Counted from the stretch's first letter, positions 26,757-35,357 are shown. The stretch: DNA of 64,000 nucleotides from an uncultured Parabacteroides sp. (GCA_937894065.1 CALCST010000034.1:9211-73210); one strand, 5' to 3'. Numbers and translations: made by a program. Notes: a model not told the origin generated them from the letters alone.

Positions 26757-26891
26757 GTTTTTTCTGTCAAAAAAAGAAACAAAACATTCTTTAATCAGGC
26801 TCATCTCTGCCGGTTATGCAATATGCTGTCATAAATTAATATGTTATAAGGCTGCTATAGTCTTGAATATATTTTACAAAGTACTGACGTA

Positions 26892-26983
26892 TTCTTAAAA
26901 CTAAGCTTTAGTTTTTAAAAACTAAGATTTAATTTGTAAAAACTGAGACTAAGATTTTAAAAACTAAGCCTTAGTTTTAAGAA
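26892..26983. repeat. Palindromic ACTAAG repeat cluster
   Basis: This cluster lies in the 490-nt gap at 26718-27207 between divergent genes, where I see no gene. TTCTTAAAACTAAG (26892-26905) is the exact inverse of CTTAGTTTTAAGAA (26970-26983). Between them ACTAAG recurs in the same direction (near 26921, 26947 and 26963), together with its inverse CTTTAGTTTTT. The rest of the gap holds two promoter boxes and a 16-nt-period repeat at 27063-27089. Confidence 0.7.
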
Positions 26984-27034
26984 AAATTCTCTATCTATAA
27001 GTTTTGGATAAGTATATTTCTTGCTTTATATTAA

Positions 27035-27058
27035 AGTTTTGCAAGCTCAATTTCCAGT
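27035..27058 (+). repeat. 24-bp direct repeat, left copy, flanking the NUC1 nuclease gene
   Basis: The sequence starts AGTTTTGCAAGCTCAATTT. It matches 28304-28327 at 22 of 24 positions, so the pair brackets the nuclease gene. Confidence 0.65.
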
Positions 27059-27062
27059 TTAT

Positions 27063-27089
27063 GAGTTGACAAGAAGACGAGTTGACAAG
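27063..27089 (+). repeat. Short tandem repeat of GAGTTGACAAG, period 16
   Basis: GAGTTGACAAG occurs at 27063-27073 and 27079-27089. A closely similar pair, GAGTTGATAAG, occurs at 51499-51509 and 51515-51525 with the same 16-nt period. Confidence 0.6.
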
Positions 27090-27174
27090 AGTTTTTACAA
27101 AACTCAAATTACATATAATATAAGTACAAATCAAAAACTTAAAATCACCGTAATATCCTTTGATGTTTTTTCCA

Positions 27175-27182
27175 TAAATTTG
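27175..27182 (+). promoter_or_regulatory. -7 promoter box of the NUC1 nuclease gene
   Basis: TAAATTTG matches TAnnTTTG and lies 25 nt upstream of the ATG at 27208. Confidence 0.5.
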
Positions 27183-27207
27183 CCGGACTTTTTTATAAGT
27201 AGAATAT

Positions 27208-28296
27208 ATGGCAAAAAGAAAAACTAATAACAGAACACGAAAATCATCTGCCGCATCGGGCAAAGGTTATATCAGGAAATTTGGCAAATGGCTTTGTCTG
27301 TCAGTATTTGTCGTTTCATGCTTTGTGGCATCACATTATATATATGATTATCTGAATGATGTTGAATGGAAGAAACTAGCTCCAAGTGATACGAAGGAAA
27401 TAGTTGAAAATAAGGTCAAAGATATCAAGGATGAAGTAAGCGACAAAGCAGAGGATATTTTGTCTGATATAAAGGAAACGGACATCAAACTTCCGTCTTC
27501 TTCTGTGTCGAAATCAACAGAAAAACCTAAGAGTCAGGAAAAGAAGGATGAGAAAACTGTAGAAACGAAAAAAACGATTAATTCAGCGAAGGCCGAACGT
27601 TTGTCAGGGTTGGAAATACCTTCTTTGATTACGAAGAAAACAGAACAGGTAATAAAGCACGAAGGATACACTGTTTCTTATAATTCGGATTATCGCATAG
27701 CCAATTGGGTCGCATATGAACTGACAAAGAGTGAGGCTAAAAGCACAAGATATTCGCGCTCCAACAAGTTTGTTCCGGACCCGGATGTTAAAGGCGCAAC
27801 AGCAATGAACGAAGATTATTCCAGAACCGGATTTGACAAAGGTCATCTGGCTCCTGCGGGTGATATGAAATGGTCGGCAAAGGCTATGCGTGAATCTTTC
27901 TATTTCAGTAATATTTGTCCGCAGATTCCTGGACTTAATCGCGGAATATGGCGTGAGCTGGAAGAGCAATGCAGGCTGTGGGCTTCGGACAATGGTGTTC
28001 TGTATGTTGCCACCGGACCAGTAATAACCGGAGAGATGCGCAGACTTGGAAAACACCGCGTTGGCGTTCCTGCAAAATTTTATAAAGTTCTTTGCACTAT
28101 CGTAAATGGCAAATATGAGGCTACAGGCTTTTTGTTCGACAACAAGGACTATGACAATGATGCAGTTCTAAAGTCATTTATGGTTCCGGTCGATAAGGTC
28201 GAAGAAATTACCGGTATTGACTTTTTCCCGAAATTGCCAGATGGAGTGGAGAAGGAGATAGAGTCCAGAGTTAATTTCAAAGCTTGGTCGTATTAG
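27208..28296 (+). CDS. Membrane-anchored DNA/RNA non-specific endonuclease (NUC1 family)
   Basis: The 362-residue protein has a basic N-terminus and one membrane helix at about 27-48, with no clear cleavage site. It is therefore probably an anchored protein whose bulk faces the periplasm. A charged Lys/Ser-rich linker (about 55-130) leads to the beta-beta-alpha metal nuclease domain (about 140-362). The active site reads FDKGHLAPAGDMKWS with D210, K211 and H213; most homologues have DRGH, so Arg is replaced by Lys. FYFSNICPQIPGLNRGIWRELE supplies the metal-binding Asn region, and GVPAKFYKVL is also typical. It may scavenge nucleic acid or act defensively. It is a single gene, bracketed by 24-bp direct repeats. 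Confidence 0.9.
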   Translation: MAKRKTNNRTRKSSAASGKGYIRKFGKWLCLSVFVVSCFVASHYIYDYLNDVEWKKLAPSDTKEIVENKVKDIKDEVSDKAEDILSDIKETDIKLPSSSVSKSTEKPKSQEKKDEKTVETKKTINSAKAERLSGLEIPSLITKKTEQVIKHEGYTVSYNSDYRIANWVAYELTKSEAKSTRYSRSNKFVPDPDVKGATAMNEDYSRTGFDKGHLAPAGDMKWSAKAMRESFYFSNICPQIPGLNRGIWRELEEQCRLWASDNGVLYVATGPVITGEMRRLGKHRVGVPAKFYKVLCTIVNGKYEATGFLFDNKDYDNDAVLKSFMVPVDKVEEITGIDFFPKLPDGVEKEIESRVNFKAWSY

Positions 28297-28303
28297 TCAC
28301 TCA

Positions 28304-28327
28304 AGTTTTGCAAGTTCAATTTTCAGT
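28304..28327 (+). repeat. 24-bp direct repeat, right copy, flanking the NUC1 nuclease gene
   Basis: The sequence starts AGTTTTGCAAGTTCAAT, just after the nuclease stop codon. It differs from the left copy (27035-27058) at two positions. Confidence 0.65.
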
Positions 28328-28388
28328 AACGAGCCTATAAAAATTTGACAGTAAACACAAATCAATAATCAAAATATAATAAAGCTAA

Positions 28389-29303
28389 ATGAATAGTTTG
28401 AAAGGATTTTTCTATGGGATAATGACGTCCGTAACATTTGGCCTTATCCCTTTGTTCACTTTACCGTTGATGGCAAAAGGTATGCACTTCGAGTCAATTC
28501 TGTTTTATCGTTTTATAATTGCAACCATAGCCTTAGGATGTATGATGAAAATAAAAGGAGAGTCGTTTGCCGTCGAGAAGAAAGACATTCCATACTTTCT
28601 GCTTTTAGGCTTGTTTTATACAGGCTCAGCAATGTTTCTCTTTTGGGGATATGATTTTATGGGTGCAGGAATTGCAACAACATTGCATTTCACTTATCCT
28701 GTGTTTGTCACTCTGATAATGCTGTTGTTCTTCAGAGAAAAAACATCGTGGATAACAATTCTGGCAATATTGATGGCAATAGCCGGAGTGGCACGTTTGT
28801 CGATAAGTGGAGAAGTTGAGATGAATATTACGGGTCTTATTATCGTCTTGCTTTCTGCTGTTGCCTATGCATTATATATCGTTACGGTAAATAAATCCAG
28901 AGTTTGCACGATGAACGGACGTAAGCTTGCATTTTACGTATTTATTGTAAGTACGATTCTTTTTGGAATTAGGGCGAATACGCATTTGGGGCTTCAGGCA
29001 GTTCCGGACACTATGTCTTTGATTAATCTTATTTTGCTGGCAATTGTCCCGACAGTTATTTCCAATATAACTTTGGTTCTTGCTGTGCATAACATCGGTG
29101 GAACTCTGACTTCCGTTCTTGGAGCAATGGAACCGCTTACGGCAGTATGCGTCGGCGTTCTGGTCTTCGGAGAAGCTTTCACAGCAAACGAAGCTTTCGG
29201 AATGTTGCTTATAATAACTGCAGTGACTTTGATAATACTTTCCGGAACTATTAAAAAGGCACTTTCTGTTTTGTTTAGAGGAGTACGGTCGAAGTTTATG
29301 TAA
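28389..29303 (+). CDS. DMT-superfamily transporter (two EamA domains)
   Basis: The 304-residue inner-membrane protein has about ten helices arranged as two EamA repeats (about 5-137 and 150-293). Repeat one has FFYGIMTSVTFGLIPLFTLPL and LHFTYPVFVTLIMLLFFREK. Repeat two ends with the matching LGAMEPLTAVCVGVLVFGE, which has the Glu after the conserved Pro typical of this family. Substrates of EamA proteins range from amino acids to metabolites and cannot be inferred here. It starts 92 nt after the nuclease gene, so it may be read through from it. A good terminator follows. Confidence 0.9.
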   Translation: MNSLKGFFYGIMTSVTFGLIPLFTLPLMAKGMHFESILFYRFIIATIALGCMMKIKGESFAVEKKDIPYFLLLGLFYTGSAMFLFWGYDFMGAGIATTLHFTYPVFVTLIMLLFFREKTSWITILAILMAIAGVARLSISGEVEMNITGLIIVLLSAVAYALYIVTVNKSRVCTMNGRKLAFYVFIVSTILFGIRANTHLGLQAVPDTMSLINLILLAIVPTVISNITLVLAVHNIGGTLTSVLGAMEPLTAVCVGVLVFGEAFTANEAFGMLLIITAVTLIILSGTIKKALSVLFRGVRSKFM

Positions 29304-29317
29304 GTATATTAATATTT

Positions 29318-29356
29318 TTAGGGAGTTGAGCAATTAAATCAACTCCCTAATTTTTT
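29318..29356. terminator. Terminator between DMT transporter and GH27 genes
   Basis: The 12-bp arms TTAGGGAGTTGA (29318-29329) and TCAACTCCCTAA (29339-29350) are followed by TTTTTT on plus. A T-rich run also lies on the minus side. Confidence 0.88.
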
Positions 29357-29407
29357 ATCAATACTGACTTGCTTTTATTTTCTGTTTTCCAGACATTGTT
29401 TGTCGGA

Positions 29408-31033
29408 TTATTCTTTAATTAGAGTAAAACAGTCAATATCTGGAGCCCAAGTCAGACGGCTGCCCATTCTTATTGTGTTATATCCTGGTTGAAGTTCCAC
29501 TGCAAATTCCACTGTCTGTACACCTTTTGAGCGGTCTGTATTTAGATTGCTGAAAGACGTACGCGTTCCATTTACTGTTATTTCCAGCTTACGGTCAGCA
29601 ATTTCTCTTTCCCCGATTTCTGCAGGAATATAATATACTGTCATTTTGTATTTTCCTCCATTTTCACTGAAGACTTTATTCCATTCAGCATAATTGTCTT
29701 TATCACCTCCAAGGTTACAAACAGTCATTTTCCCGGAAGCAGCATCGAATGGAATATATTTTATACCGCGTTTACGCTTGCCCAAAGCGTTATACAGATT
29801 CAGATAAGCATGTTCTGCTTCATATATTTTACGTTCTATACGTCTTTGACCTTCTAATCTCATGATTTTTACACCATGAGGTTTGACATCAAAGCTTATT
29901 ACGTCATTTGTAGTGGTTTCATCTTTATGTTTTATTAAGTCTCGAATCTTTGTTTCTCCTTCAAGTTCAAGAATATCCAGAGGAACGTTGAAATGGCAAA
30001 TTTCATCTGAAGGATTGTAAAAAGCTACTGCACGTATATTTCCCCTTTCTTTCTCTATGTCTTTTACCAGAACATAGCCTTCTCCTTCGTGCTGTACAAC
30101 ATATGCCTGTTGTCCTAAAGGGTCTTGGTTTAATGCAATTAATTCTTTGTTGGTAAGAAGTTTTAATGAGGATTCTGGAATATTAGTTAAGTCGCATCCT
30201 ATAAGCATAGGTGAACTCATAATACACCACATACCAAAATGAGTTTCTTCCTCTTCTGGTTTCAAACCTCTGCCTATTTCCAACATGTCCATGTCGTTGT
30301 AATGACCTTCTCCGGCATAAGCAGACAGATACATGTTCATTGACAGGATTTGTTTAATAGACCACCAGCTTGGAGTTATATCAGAACTTATTCTCCATGA
30401 TCTTGCTAGATTCTTTACCCAAGTTCCAGGATATGCCCAACGACATATATTTATAGAAATATTTTTGGTACTTACGTCGCGGATGGCATTGACAATTTCT
30501 GTATATCTTTTTTCTTCGTCCAGTTCCAGTTGTTGCCCTGCGCCACAATAATCTATTTTTATAAAATCAAAACCCCATTGGTTGAAATATAAATCTGCAT
30601 CTTGGTGCTCATATCCATAAAGTCCTACGCCAATACCATTTTTATCTGCATCCCAAAGTGAACCACAAGTGTTTGCTCCGGCTTCAGAATATATTCCGGC
30701 TTTTAGTCCTTTGGAATGGATATAATCTGCTACAATTTTCATTCCGTTTGGAAAACGCTCCGGGTGAGAGTGTAGTATTCCTCTATCATCCCTGTGTCCG
30801 AAAAATCCGTCATCAATATTTATATAGTTATATCCAACATCTTTCAGACCTAAAGAAACCATAGCATCTGCTTGTTTCTTTATGAGATCTTCATTTATGT
30901 TTACACGATATGTGTTCCATGAACTCCATCCCATAATTGGTGGTTCTACATAATTAGTTTGTGCATTTGTGTGTACATTTAAACCAACTGCAACTAAAGC
31001 TGATATTAAAATTTTAGTATTTATATTTCCCAT
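29408..31033 (-). CDS. Secreted alpha-galactosidase, GH27, with C-terminal carbohydrate-binding-like module
   Basis: The 541-residue protein has a signal peptide of about 25 residues (ending HTNAQ). The GH27 (beta/alpha)8 barrel starts at PPIMGWSSWNTYRVN and continues with INIDDGFFG. FIKIDYCGAGQ holds the nucleophile D161 and WRISSDITPSWW holds the acid/base D218. The barrel is followed by a beta domain (about 290-395). A last module (about 400-541, KIYEAEHAYLNLYNA to APDIDCFTLIKE) looks like a CBM35/CBM6-type beta-sandwich. It should release terminal alpha-galactose from plant oligosaccharides or galactomannan. It stands alone, without SusCD or a regulator. Confidence 0.93.
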   Translation of the reverse strand: MGNINTKILISALVAVGLNVHTNAQTNYVEPPIMGWSSWNTYRVNINEDLIKKQADAMVSLGLKDVGYNYINIDDGFFGHRDDRGILHSHPERFPNGMKIVADYIHSKGLKAGIYSEAGANTCGSLWDADKNGIGVGLYGYEHQDADLYFNQWGFDFIKIDYCGAGQQLELDEEKRYTEIVNAIRDVSTKNISINICRWAYPGTWVKNLARSWRISSDITPSWWSIKQILSMNMYLSAYAGEGHYNDMDMLEIGRGLKPEEEETHFGMWCIMSSPMLIGCDLTNIPESSLKLLTNKELIALNQDPLGQQAYVVQHEGEGYVLVKDIEKERGNIRAVAFYNPSDEICHFNVPLDILELEGETKIRDLIKHKDETTTNDVISFDVKPHGVKIMRLEGQRRIERKIYEAEHAYLNLYNALGKRKRGIKYIPFDAASGKMTVCNLGGDKDNYAEWNKVFSENGGKYKMTVYYIPAEIGEREIADRKLEITVNGTRTSFSNLNTDRSKGVQTVEFAVELQPGYNTIRMGSRLTWAPDIDCFTLIKE

Positions 31034-31150
31034 ATAGATTATAATTTTTGAAATTTAAAAATATAGATAATAATTGATTTATATATAATTCTCAGCAGAA
31101 AACATATGCTGGTAATAATATTGAGTATCTTTTGCCTTAGGTACGAGTAT

Positions 31151-31199
31151 AAAAATAACCTGTGTCGGCTAAGCAATTAATACTTTGTCGACACAGGTT
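31151..31199 (-). terminator. Terminator of the GNAT gene
   Basis: The 11-bp arms AACCTGTGTCG (31157-31167) and CGACACAGGTT (31189-31199) pair. On the minus strand TATTTTTAT follows the stem. Confidence 0.75.
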
Positions 31200-31221
31200 G
31201 TAATCGTGGAGATAATGTGTT

Positions 31222-31722
31222 TTATTTAATCTCCATTTCCATAATATAGTCGTTCATATAAAATCCGTTTCCTATATCATGGTCTCTTGTATCAACTATG
31301 GATAAACCCATGTGCTTGTAGAAATCTACAGCTTTATTGTAACGATTAACGTAAAGTTCAACTATGAATGGAGTTGGATAGTTTTTCTTCAGATATTCTA
31401 CACCTTGTTCGATGATGAATCGTCCGATGCCTTTTCCGTGTATTGATGGTAAAGAATAAATCTTTTGGAAGTTGAATCTGTTGTCTGCTTTCTTCTCGAT
31501 GGACAAATAGCCTGATGGAATACCGTCAGAATAGATAATGAAAAACTTGTGTTTAAGAATTTCCATCTGTTTTTTCAGATTCTCGGTAGAATACATCATA
31601 TCATACATATAGTCCAACTGTTCTTTCGACAAGATTGAACCATATGTAGCACCCCAAGTTTGAGACGCTACTTCCTGAATAGTGGAGCAGTCGTCAATAG
31701 TTGCTTCTTTTATTGAATACAT
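31222..31722 (-). CDS. GNAT-family N-acetyltransferase
   Basis: The 166-residue cytoplasmic protein has the GNAT fold. Motif A reads IYSLPSIHGKGIGRFIIEQG, with the Q/R-x-x-G-x-G/A acetyl-CoA loop represented by HGKGIG. VELYVNRYNKAVDFYKHMGL is the following helix and strand that bind the pantetheine arm. The substrate is not predictable. It lies between GH27 and the divergent V-ATPase operon, with its own terminator and a possible promoter at 31861-31868. Confidence 0.85.
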   Translation of the reverse strand: MYSIKEATIDDCSTIQEVASQTWGATYGSILSKEQLDYMYDMMYSTENLKKQMEILKHKFFIIYSDGIPSGYLSIEKKADNRFNFQKIYSLPSIHGKGIGRFIIEQGVEYLKKNYPTPFIVELYVNRYNKAVDFYKHMGLSIVDTRDHDIGNGFYMNDYIMEMEIK

Positions 31723-31832
31723 AGTGATATATTTTAAAAGTTTGTTGTCCTTTCATTGTATTGTAATATAAGATATTTAGTCGTATGGAGCCTTATTAAA
31801 GGTCGTACAGGTTTTAAAATATAAGATGACTG

Positions 31833-31973
31833 ATATTACAAAATTGTTACATTTTGGTAGCAAATATAACAATATTGTTTTTCTTTCAATAGTTAAAACA
31901 CGAATTTATCTGTAAAAGAAGAAAAGTTGGATATATTTTGTTCGATTAGTAATCCAATATTACAAAATTGTTA
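31833..31973 (+). repeat. 17-bp direct repeat in the GNAT / V-ATPase intergenic region
   Basis: ATATTACAAAATTGTTA occurs exactly at 31833-31849 and 31957-31973, 124 nt apart. Both copies lie in the 348-nt gap at 31723-32070 between divergent genes, where no coding sequence is seen. The repeat contains a partly symmetric core and could be an operator pair. The gap also holds promoter boxes at 31861-31868 (minus) and 32024-32031 (plus). Confidence 0.65.
31861..31868 (-). promoter_or_regulatory. Possible -7 promoter box of the GNAT gene
   Basis: On the minus strand this reads TATATTTG, 138 nt upstream of the GNAT start. It lies between the two copies of the 17-bp repeat. Confidence 0.4.
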
Positions 31974-32023
31974 ATTTCTTAATTTTTTTCGCACGAAACT
32001 ATAGCATCATTCAAAGAAAAAAC

Positions 32024-32031
32024 TATCTTTG
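32024..32031 (+). promoter_or_regulatory. -7 promoter box of the V-ATPase operon
   Basis: TATCTTTG lies 39 nt upstream of the first gene. A -33 TTTG at the right distance is not evident, so an activator might be needed. Confidence 0.65.
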
Positions 32032-32070
32032 GGCAAAGGTTTTTTGATAATAACTTAAATAAGTTAAGAA

Positions 32071-32661
32071 ATGGATACAAAAATTCAGGAATTAACCGAC
32101 AAAATCTACAAGGAAGGTGTAGAAAAAGGAAATGAAGAAGCTGCCCGCATTATTTCGGAAGCTAATGCGGAAAAAGAAAGGCTGCTTGCTTCAGCTCGTG
32201 CCGAAGCCGAGCAAATATTGTCGGTAGCGGAAAAACAAGCTGCTGAATTGAAGAAAAATACTGAAGCAGAATTGAAATTGTTCGCAGCTCAGTCTGTTGA
32301 AGCTTTGAAAAGCGAGATCGCTAATCTTATTACCGGAGAAATCACCTCGTCAAATGTTAAATCGGCTTTGGCTGATTCTACTTTTATGCAAAAGGTTATT
32401 CTTGAATTGGTTAAAGGTTGGCCAAGCAATGAGAATCTTGCTATACAGACATCAGAAGCTGAGTCTTTGCGTCAATATTTTGTGAAGAATGCAAAATCTT
32501 TGTTGGATAATGGTGTGAATATAGAGCAGGTGAATGGTAAAAAAGCTTCTTTCTCGATAATGCCTGCCGATGGCTCTTATAAGGTTTCATTCGGTGAGGA
32601 AGAGTTTATTGAATATTTTAAAGAGTTTCTCCGTCCTCAACTGGTAGAAGCTTTGTTTTAA
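32071..32661 (+). CDS. ntpE: V-type ATPase subunit E
   Basis: The 196-residue peripheral-stalk subunit is the first gene of the V/A-type ATPase operon. The N-terminal half is a long charged helix rich in Ala/Glu (ARIISEANAEKERLLASARAEAEQIL), as in all E subunits. The C-terminal globular part is less conserved. It should link the catalytic head to subunit I in the membrane. The partner G/H stalk subunit is not found in this operon. Confidence 0.85.
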   Translation: MDTKIQELTDKIYKEGVEKGNEEAARIISEANAEKERLLASARAEAEQILSVAEKQAAELKKNTEAELKLFAAQSVEALKSEIANLITGEITSSNVKSALADSTFMQKVILELVKGWPSNENLAIQTSEAESLRQYFVKNAKSLLDNGVNIEQVNGKKASFSIMPADGSYKVSFGEEEFIEYFKEFLRPQLVEALF

Positions 32662-32672
32662 AGCTGAAATTT

Positions 32673-33548
32673 ATGGGTAAGTATTATTGTTTAATAGCTG
32701 GACTTCCCAATATAGCTTTGGAGGATACAAAACTAGCTTATTCGGTAGCGGAATTCGGTAGTGAATTATCAGGTATATTGACATCGCGCGACAAGAAGCT
32801 TATAGATTGGTTTTATCTAAAGTTTGATAATCGGAATCTGTTGGCTTTCTTGAAGAATCCGGAATCACAGATGGATGAACGCGGAACGATATCGCAGCAG
32901 GAAATAGCTGACTTGTATAGAGCCATGAAGAACGAAGAAAAAACCTCTTCCTCTAAACGAATCCCTCAATTTTATAAAGATTTCCTTCGCCAGTATATTG
33001 CTGAAGAAGCAAATGACAATAAAGGTTTTGCGAAGAAATCTGTTTCATGGGATGACCGTCTTTCTGCTTTATACTATTCTCAGGCAATGAAATGCCGTAA
33101 TTCATTTGTGGCAGACTGGTTTGAATTGAATTTAAACATCAACAATGTTCTGACTGCCATAACTTGCCGGAAGCATCAACTTGATAAAGCTGAATATATC
33201 GTTGGTGACAATGAGGTTGCCGAGTCTATCAGGACTTCAAACGCGCGCGATTTCGGTTTGGGCGACTCTGTGGAATATCTGCCGGAGCTGCAACGAATTG
33301 CTGAGGAACAGGATTTGCTGCTTAGGGAAAAGAAAATCGATGTACTGAAATGGAAGTGGCTTGATGATCATACTTTCTTCAAGACTTTCGACATCGAGAG
33401 CGTGTTTGCGTATCTTCTGAAGTTGGAGATGATTGAACGCTGGGTTACCCTGGATAAGGTTACAGGCGAACAGACTTTCCGACAATTGGTAGGTTCAATG
33501 AAGAAAGGCAGCATAAATGCCTTGGAAGAATTTAAAAAGAATAATTAG
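32673..33548 (+). CDS. DUF2764 protein of the V-ATPase operon, candidate subunit C equivalent
   Basis: The 291-residue protein starts MGKYYCLIAGLPNIALED, typical of DUF2764, a family found almost only inside Bacteroidetes-type V-ATPase operons. It is mainly helical and charged. The operon has no gene recognisable as subunit C/d, the central-stalk socket that couples the rotor to the c ring, and this protein occupies its usual map place (between E and A). From position and size I infer that it replaces subunit C. No sequence motif proves it. It sits 11 nt after ntpE. Confidence 0.82.
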   Translation: MGKYYCLIAGLPNIALEDTKLAYSVAEFGSELSGILTSRDKKLIDWFYLKFDNRNLLAFLKNPESQMDERGTISQQEIADLYRAMKNEEKTSSSKRIPQFYKDFLRQYIAEEANDNKGFAKKSVSWDDRLSALYYSQAMKCRNSFVADWFELNLNINNVLTAITCRKHQLDKAEYIVGDNEVAESIRTSNARDFGLGDSVEYLPELQRIAEEQDLLLREKKIDVLKWKWLDDHTFFKTFDIESVFAYLLKLEMIERWVTLDKVTGEQTFRQLVGSMKKGSINALEEFKKNN

Positions 33549-33599
33549 AATAATCTGTATGTTTCGTGCATACGGAATACAAACAATAAGGAATAAAAC

Positions 33600-35357
33600 A
33601 TGGCAACAAAAGGAACAGTAAAAGGAATCGTATCCAACCTTGTGACTGTCGAGGTTGAAGGTCCGGTTTCTCAGAATGAAATCTGTTATATTTCTGTCGG
33701 TGGTGTAAACCTTATGGCGGAAGTTATCAAGGTTATCGGAAAGGATGCCTTCGTCCAGGTGTTTGAAAGCACGCGTGGTATGCGTGTGGGCGATGTGGCT
33801 GAATTCCAAGGACACATGTTGGAAGTGTCACTGGGTCCGGGTATGCTTTCACGAAACTACGATGGTTTGCAGAACGACCTCGACAAGATGGAAGGTGTGT
33901 TCTTGCGCCGAGGTGAATATACGTATCCTCTTGACGAAAATAAGAAATGGGCTTTCAAACCATTGGCTAAGGCTGGTGATATTGTAGAAGCCGGTGACTG
34001 GCTGGGCGAGGTTGACGAGAACAACCAGCCGCATAAAATCATGGTTCCTTTCACTTTCAAAGGTTCATACACTGTTAAGTCTGTGGCTGCTGAAGGTGAA
34101 TATACCATACATGAAACTATGGCTGTGCTGACATCGGCAGACGGCAAGGAGGAAAATGTAACTATGGTGCAGAAATGGCCGGTGAAGAAAGCGATTACTT
34201 GCTTCAAAGAAAAACCGCGTCCATTCAAACTTCTTGAAACTGGTGTGAGAACTATCGATACAGTGAATCCTATCGTTGAAGGTGGTACAGGATTTATCCC
34301 TGGTCCGTTCGGTACTGGTAAGACAGTTCTTCAGCATGCTATTTCAAAACAGGCTGAAGCTGATATTGTGATTATCGCTGCCTGCGGTGAACGTGCAAAC
34401 GAGGTTGTGGAAGTCTTCACAGAGTTCCCTGAACTGGTTGACCCACATACAGGACGTAAGTTGATGGAACGTACAATTATCATTGCCAACACTTCAAACA
34501 TGCCGGTTGCTGCCCGTGAAGCTTCTGTATATACAGCCATGACAATTGCTGAGTATTACAGAAGTATGGGATTGAAGGTGTTGCTTATGGCGGACTCTAC
34601 TTCACGTTGGGCTCAGGCGTTGCGTGAGATGTCAAACCGTTTGGAAGAGTTGCCTGGACCTGATGCGTTCCCTATGGACTTGTCGGCTATCGTGGCTAAC
34701 TTCTATGCTCGTGCTGGTTTCGTTCATTTGAAGAATGGCGCTACTGGTTCTGTTACGTTTATCGGTACTGTTTCTCCAGCCGGTGGTAACTTGAAAGAGC
34801 CTGTAACAGAGAATACCAAGAAGGTGGCACGTTGTTTCTATGCTTTGGAGCAGGAACGTGCGGACCGTAAGCGTTATCCGGCTGTTAATCCTATTGACAG
34901 TTATTCCAAATATCTTGAATATCCGGAATTTCAGGAATATATCTCAAAGCATGTTTCTCCGGATTGGATAGAAATGGTGAATGAGGTGAAGACAAGAATG
35001 TTGCGAGGTAAGGAAATTTCAGAACAGATCAACATCCTTGGTGATGACGGTGTGCCTGTTGAATATCACGTTACGTTCTGGAAGTCAGAGTTGATTGACT
35101 TCGTTATCCTTCAGCAGGATGCTTTTGATGCAATCGATGCTGTTACGCCTCTTGCACGCCAGGAATTCATGCTGAACCGCATTGTTTCAATCTGCCGTTC
35201 GGAATTCAAGTTCGACACATTCCTTGAAGTTATGGATTATTTCAAGAATATGATCAATATCTTCAAACAGATGAACTATTCTGAATACGAGAGCGAACAA
35301 TTCAAGAAATTCAATGCCGACTTGGATACTCTGTTGGCAGAACGAGTTGTAAAATGA
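33600..35357 (+). CDS. ntpA: V-type ATPase catalytic subunit A
   Basis: The 585-residue nucleotide-binding catalytic subunit has a beta-barrel N-terminal domain and the V-type non-homologous insertion (about 110-210). The P-loop GPFGTGKTVLQHAIS is at about 235-249, and CGERANEVVEVFTEFPEL, MADSTSRWAQALREMSNRL and TVSPAGGNLKEPVT follow. Length and motif order are normal. It hydrolyses or makes ATP while the rotor moves H+ or Na+ across the inner membrane. Confidence 0.97.
   Translation: MATKGTVKGIVSNLVTVEVEGPVSQNEICYISVGGVNLMAEVIKVIGKDAFVQVFESTRGMRVGDVAEFQGHMLEVSLGPGMLSRNYDGLQNDLDKMEGVFLRRGEYTYPLDENKKWAFKPLAKAGDIVEAGDWLGEVDENNQPHKIMVPFTFKGSYTVKSVAAEGEYTIHETMAVLTSADGKEENVTMVQKWPVKKAITCFKEKPRPFKLLETGVRTIDTVNPIVEGGTGFIPGPFGTGKTVLQHAISKQAEADIVIIAACGERANEVVEVFTEFPELVDPHTGRKLMERTIIIANTSNMPVAAREASVYTAMTIAEYYRSMGLKVLLMADSTSRWAQALREMSNRLEELPGPDAFPMDLSAIVANFYARAGFVHLKNGATGSVTFIGTVSPAGGNLKEPVTENTKKVARCFYALEQERADRKRYPAVNPIDSYSKYLEYPEFQEYISKHVSPDWIEMVNEVKTRMLRGKEISEQINILGDDGVPVEYHVTFWKSELIDFVILQQDAFDAIDAVTPLARQEFMLNRIVSICRSEFKFDTFLEVMDYFKNMINIFKQMNYSEYESEQFKKFNADLDTLLAERVVK

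Noticed and set aside
26880..26990. Considered a CRISPR array because of the repeated ACTAAG units
   Set aside because: The units are too short, unevenly spaced and partly inverted, with no spacers and no cas genes.
28872..29333. A 153-codon open frame antisense to the DMT transporter
   Set aside because: It mirrors a well-supported membrane protein. The product is Ser/Lys/Gln-rich without any motif.
17000..31100. Searched for a polysaccharide utilisation locus around the GH genes
   Set aside because: No SusC, SusD, hybrid two-component or ECF/anti-sigma gene is present between or next to them.
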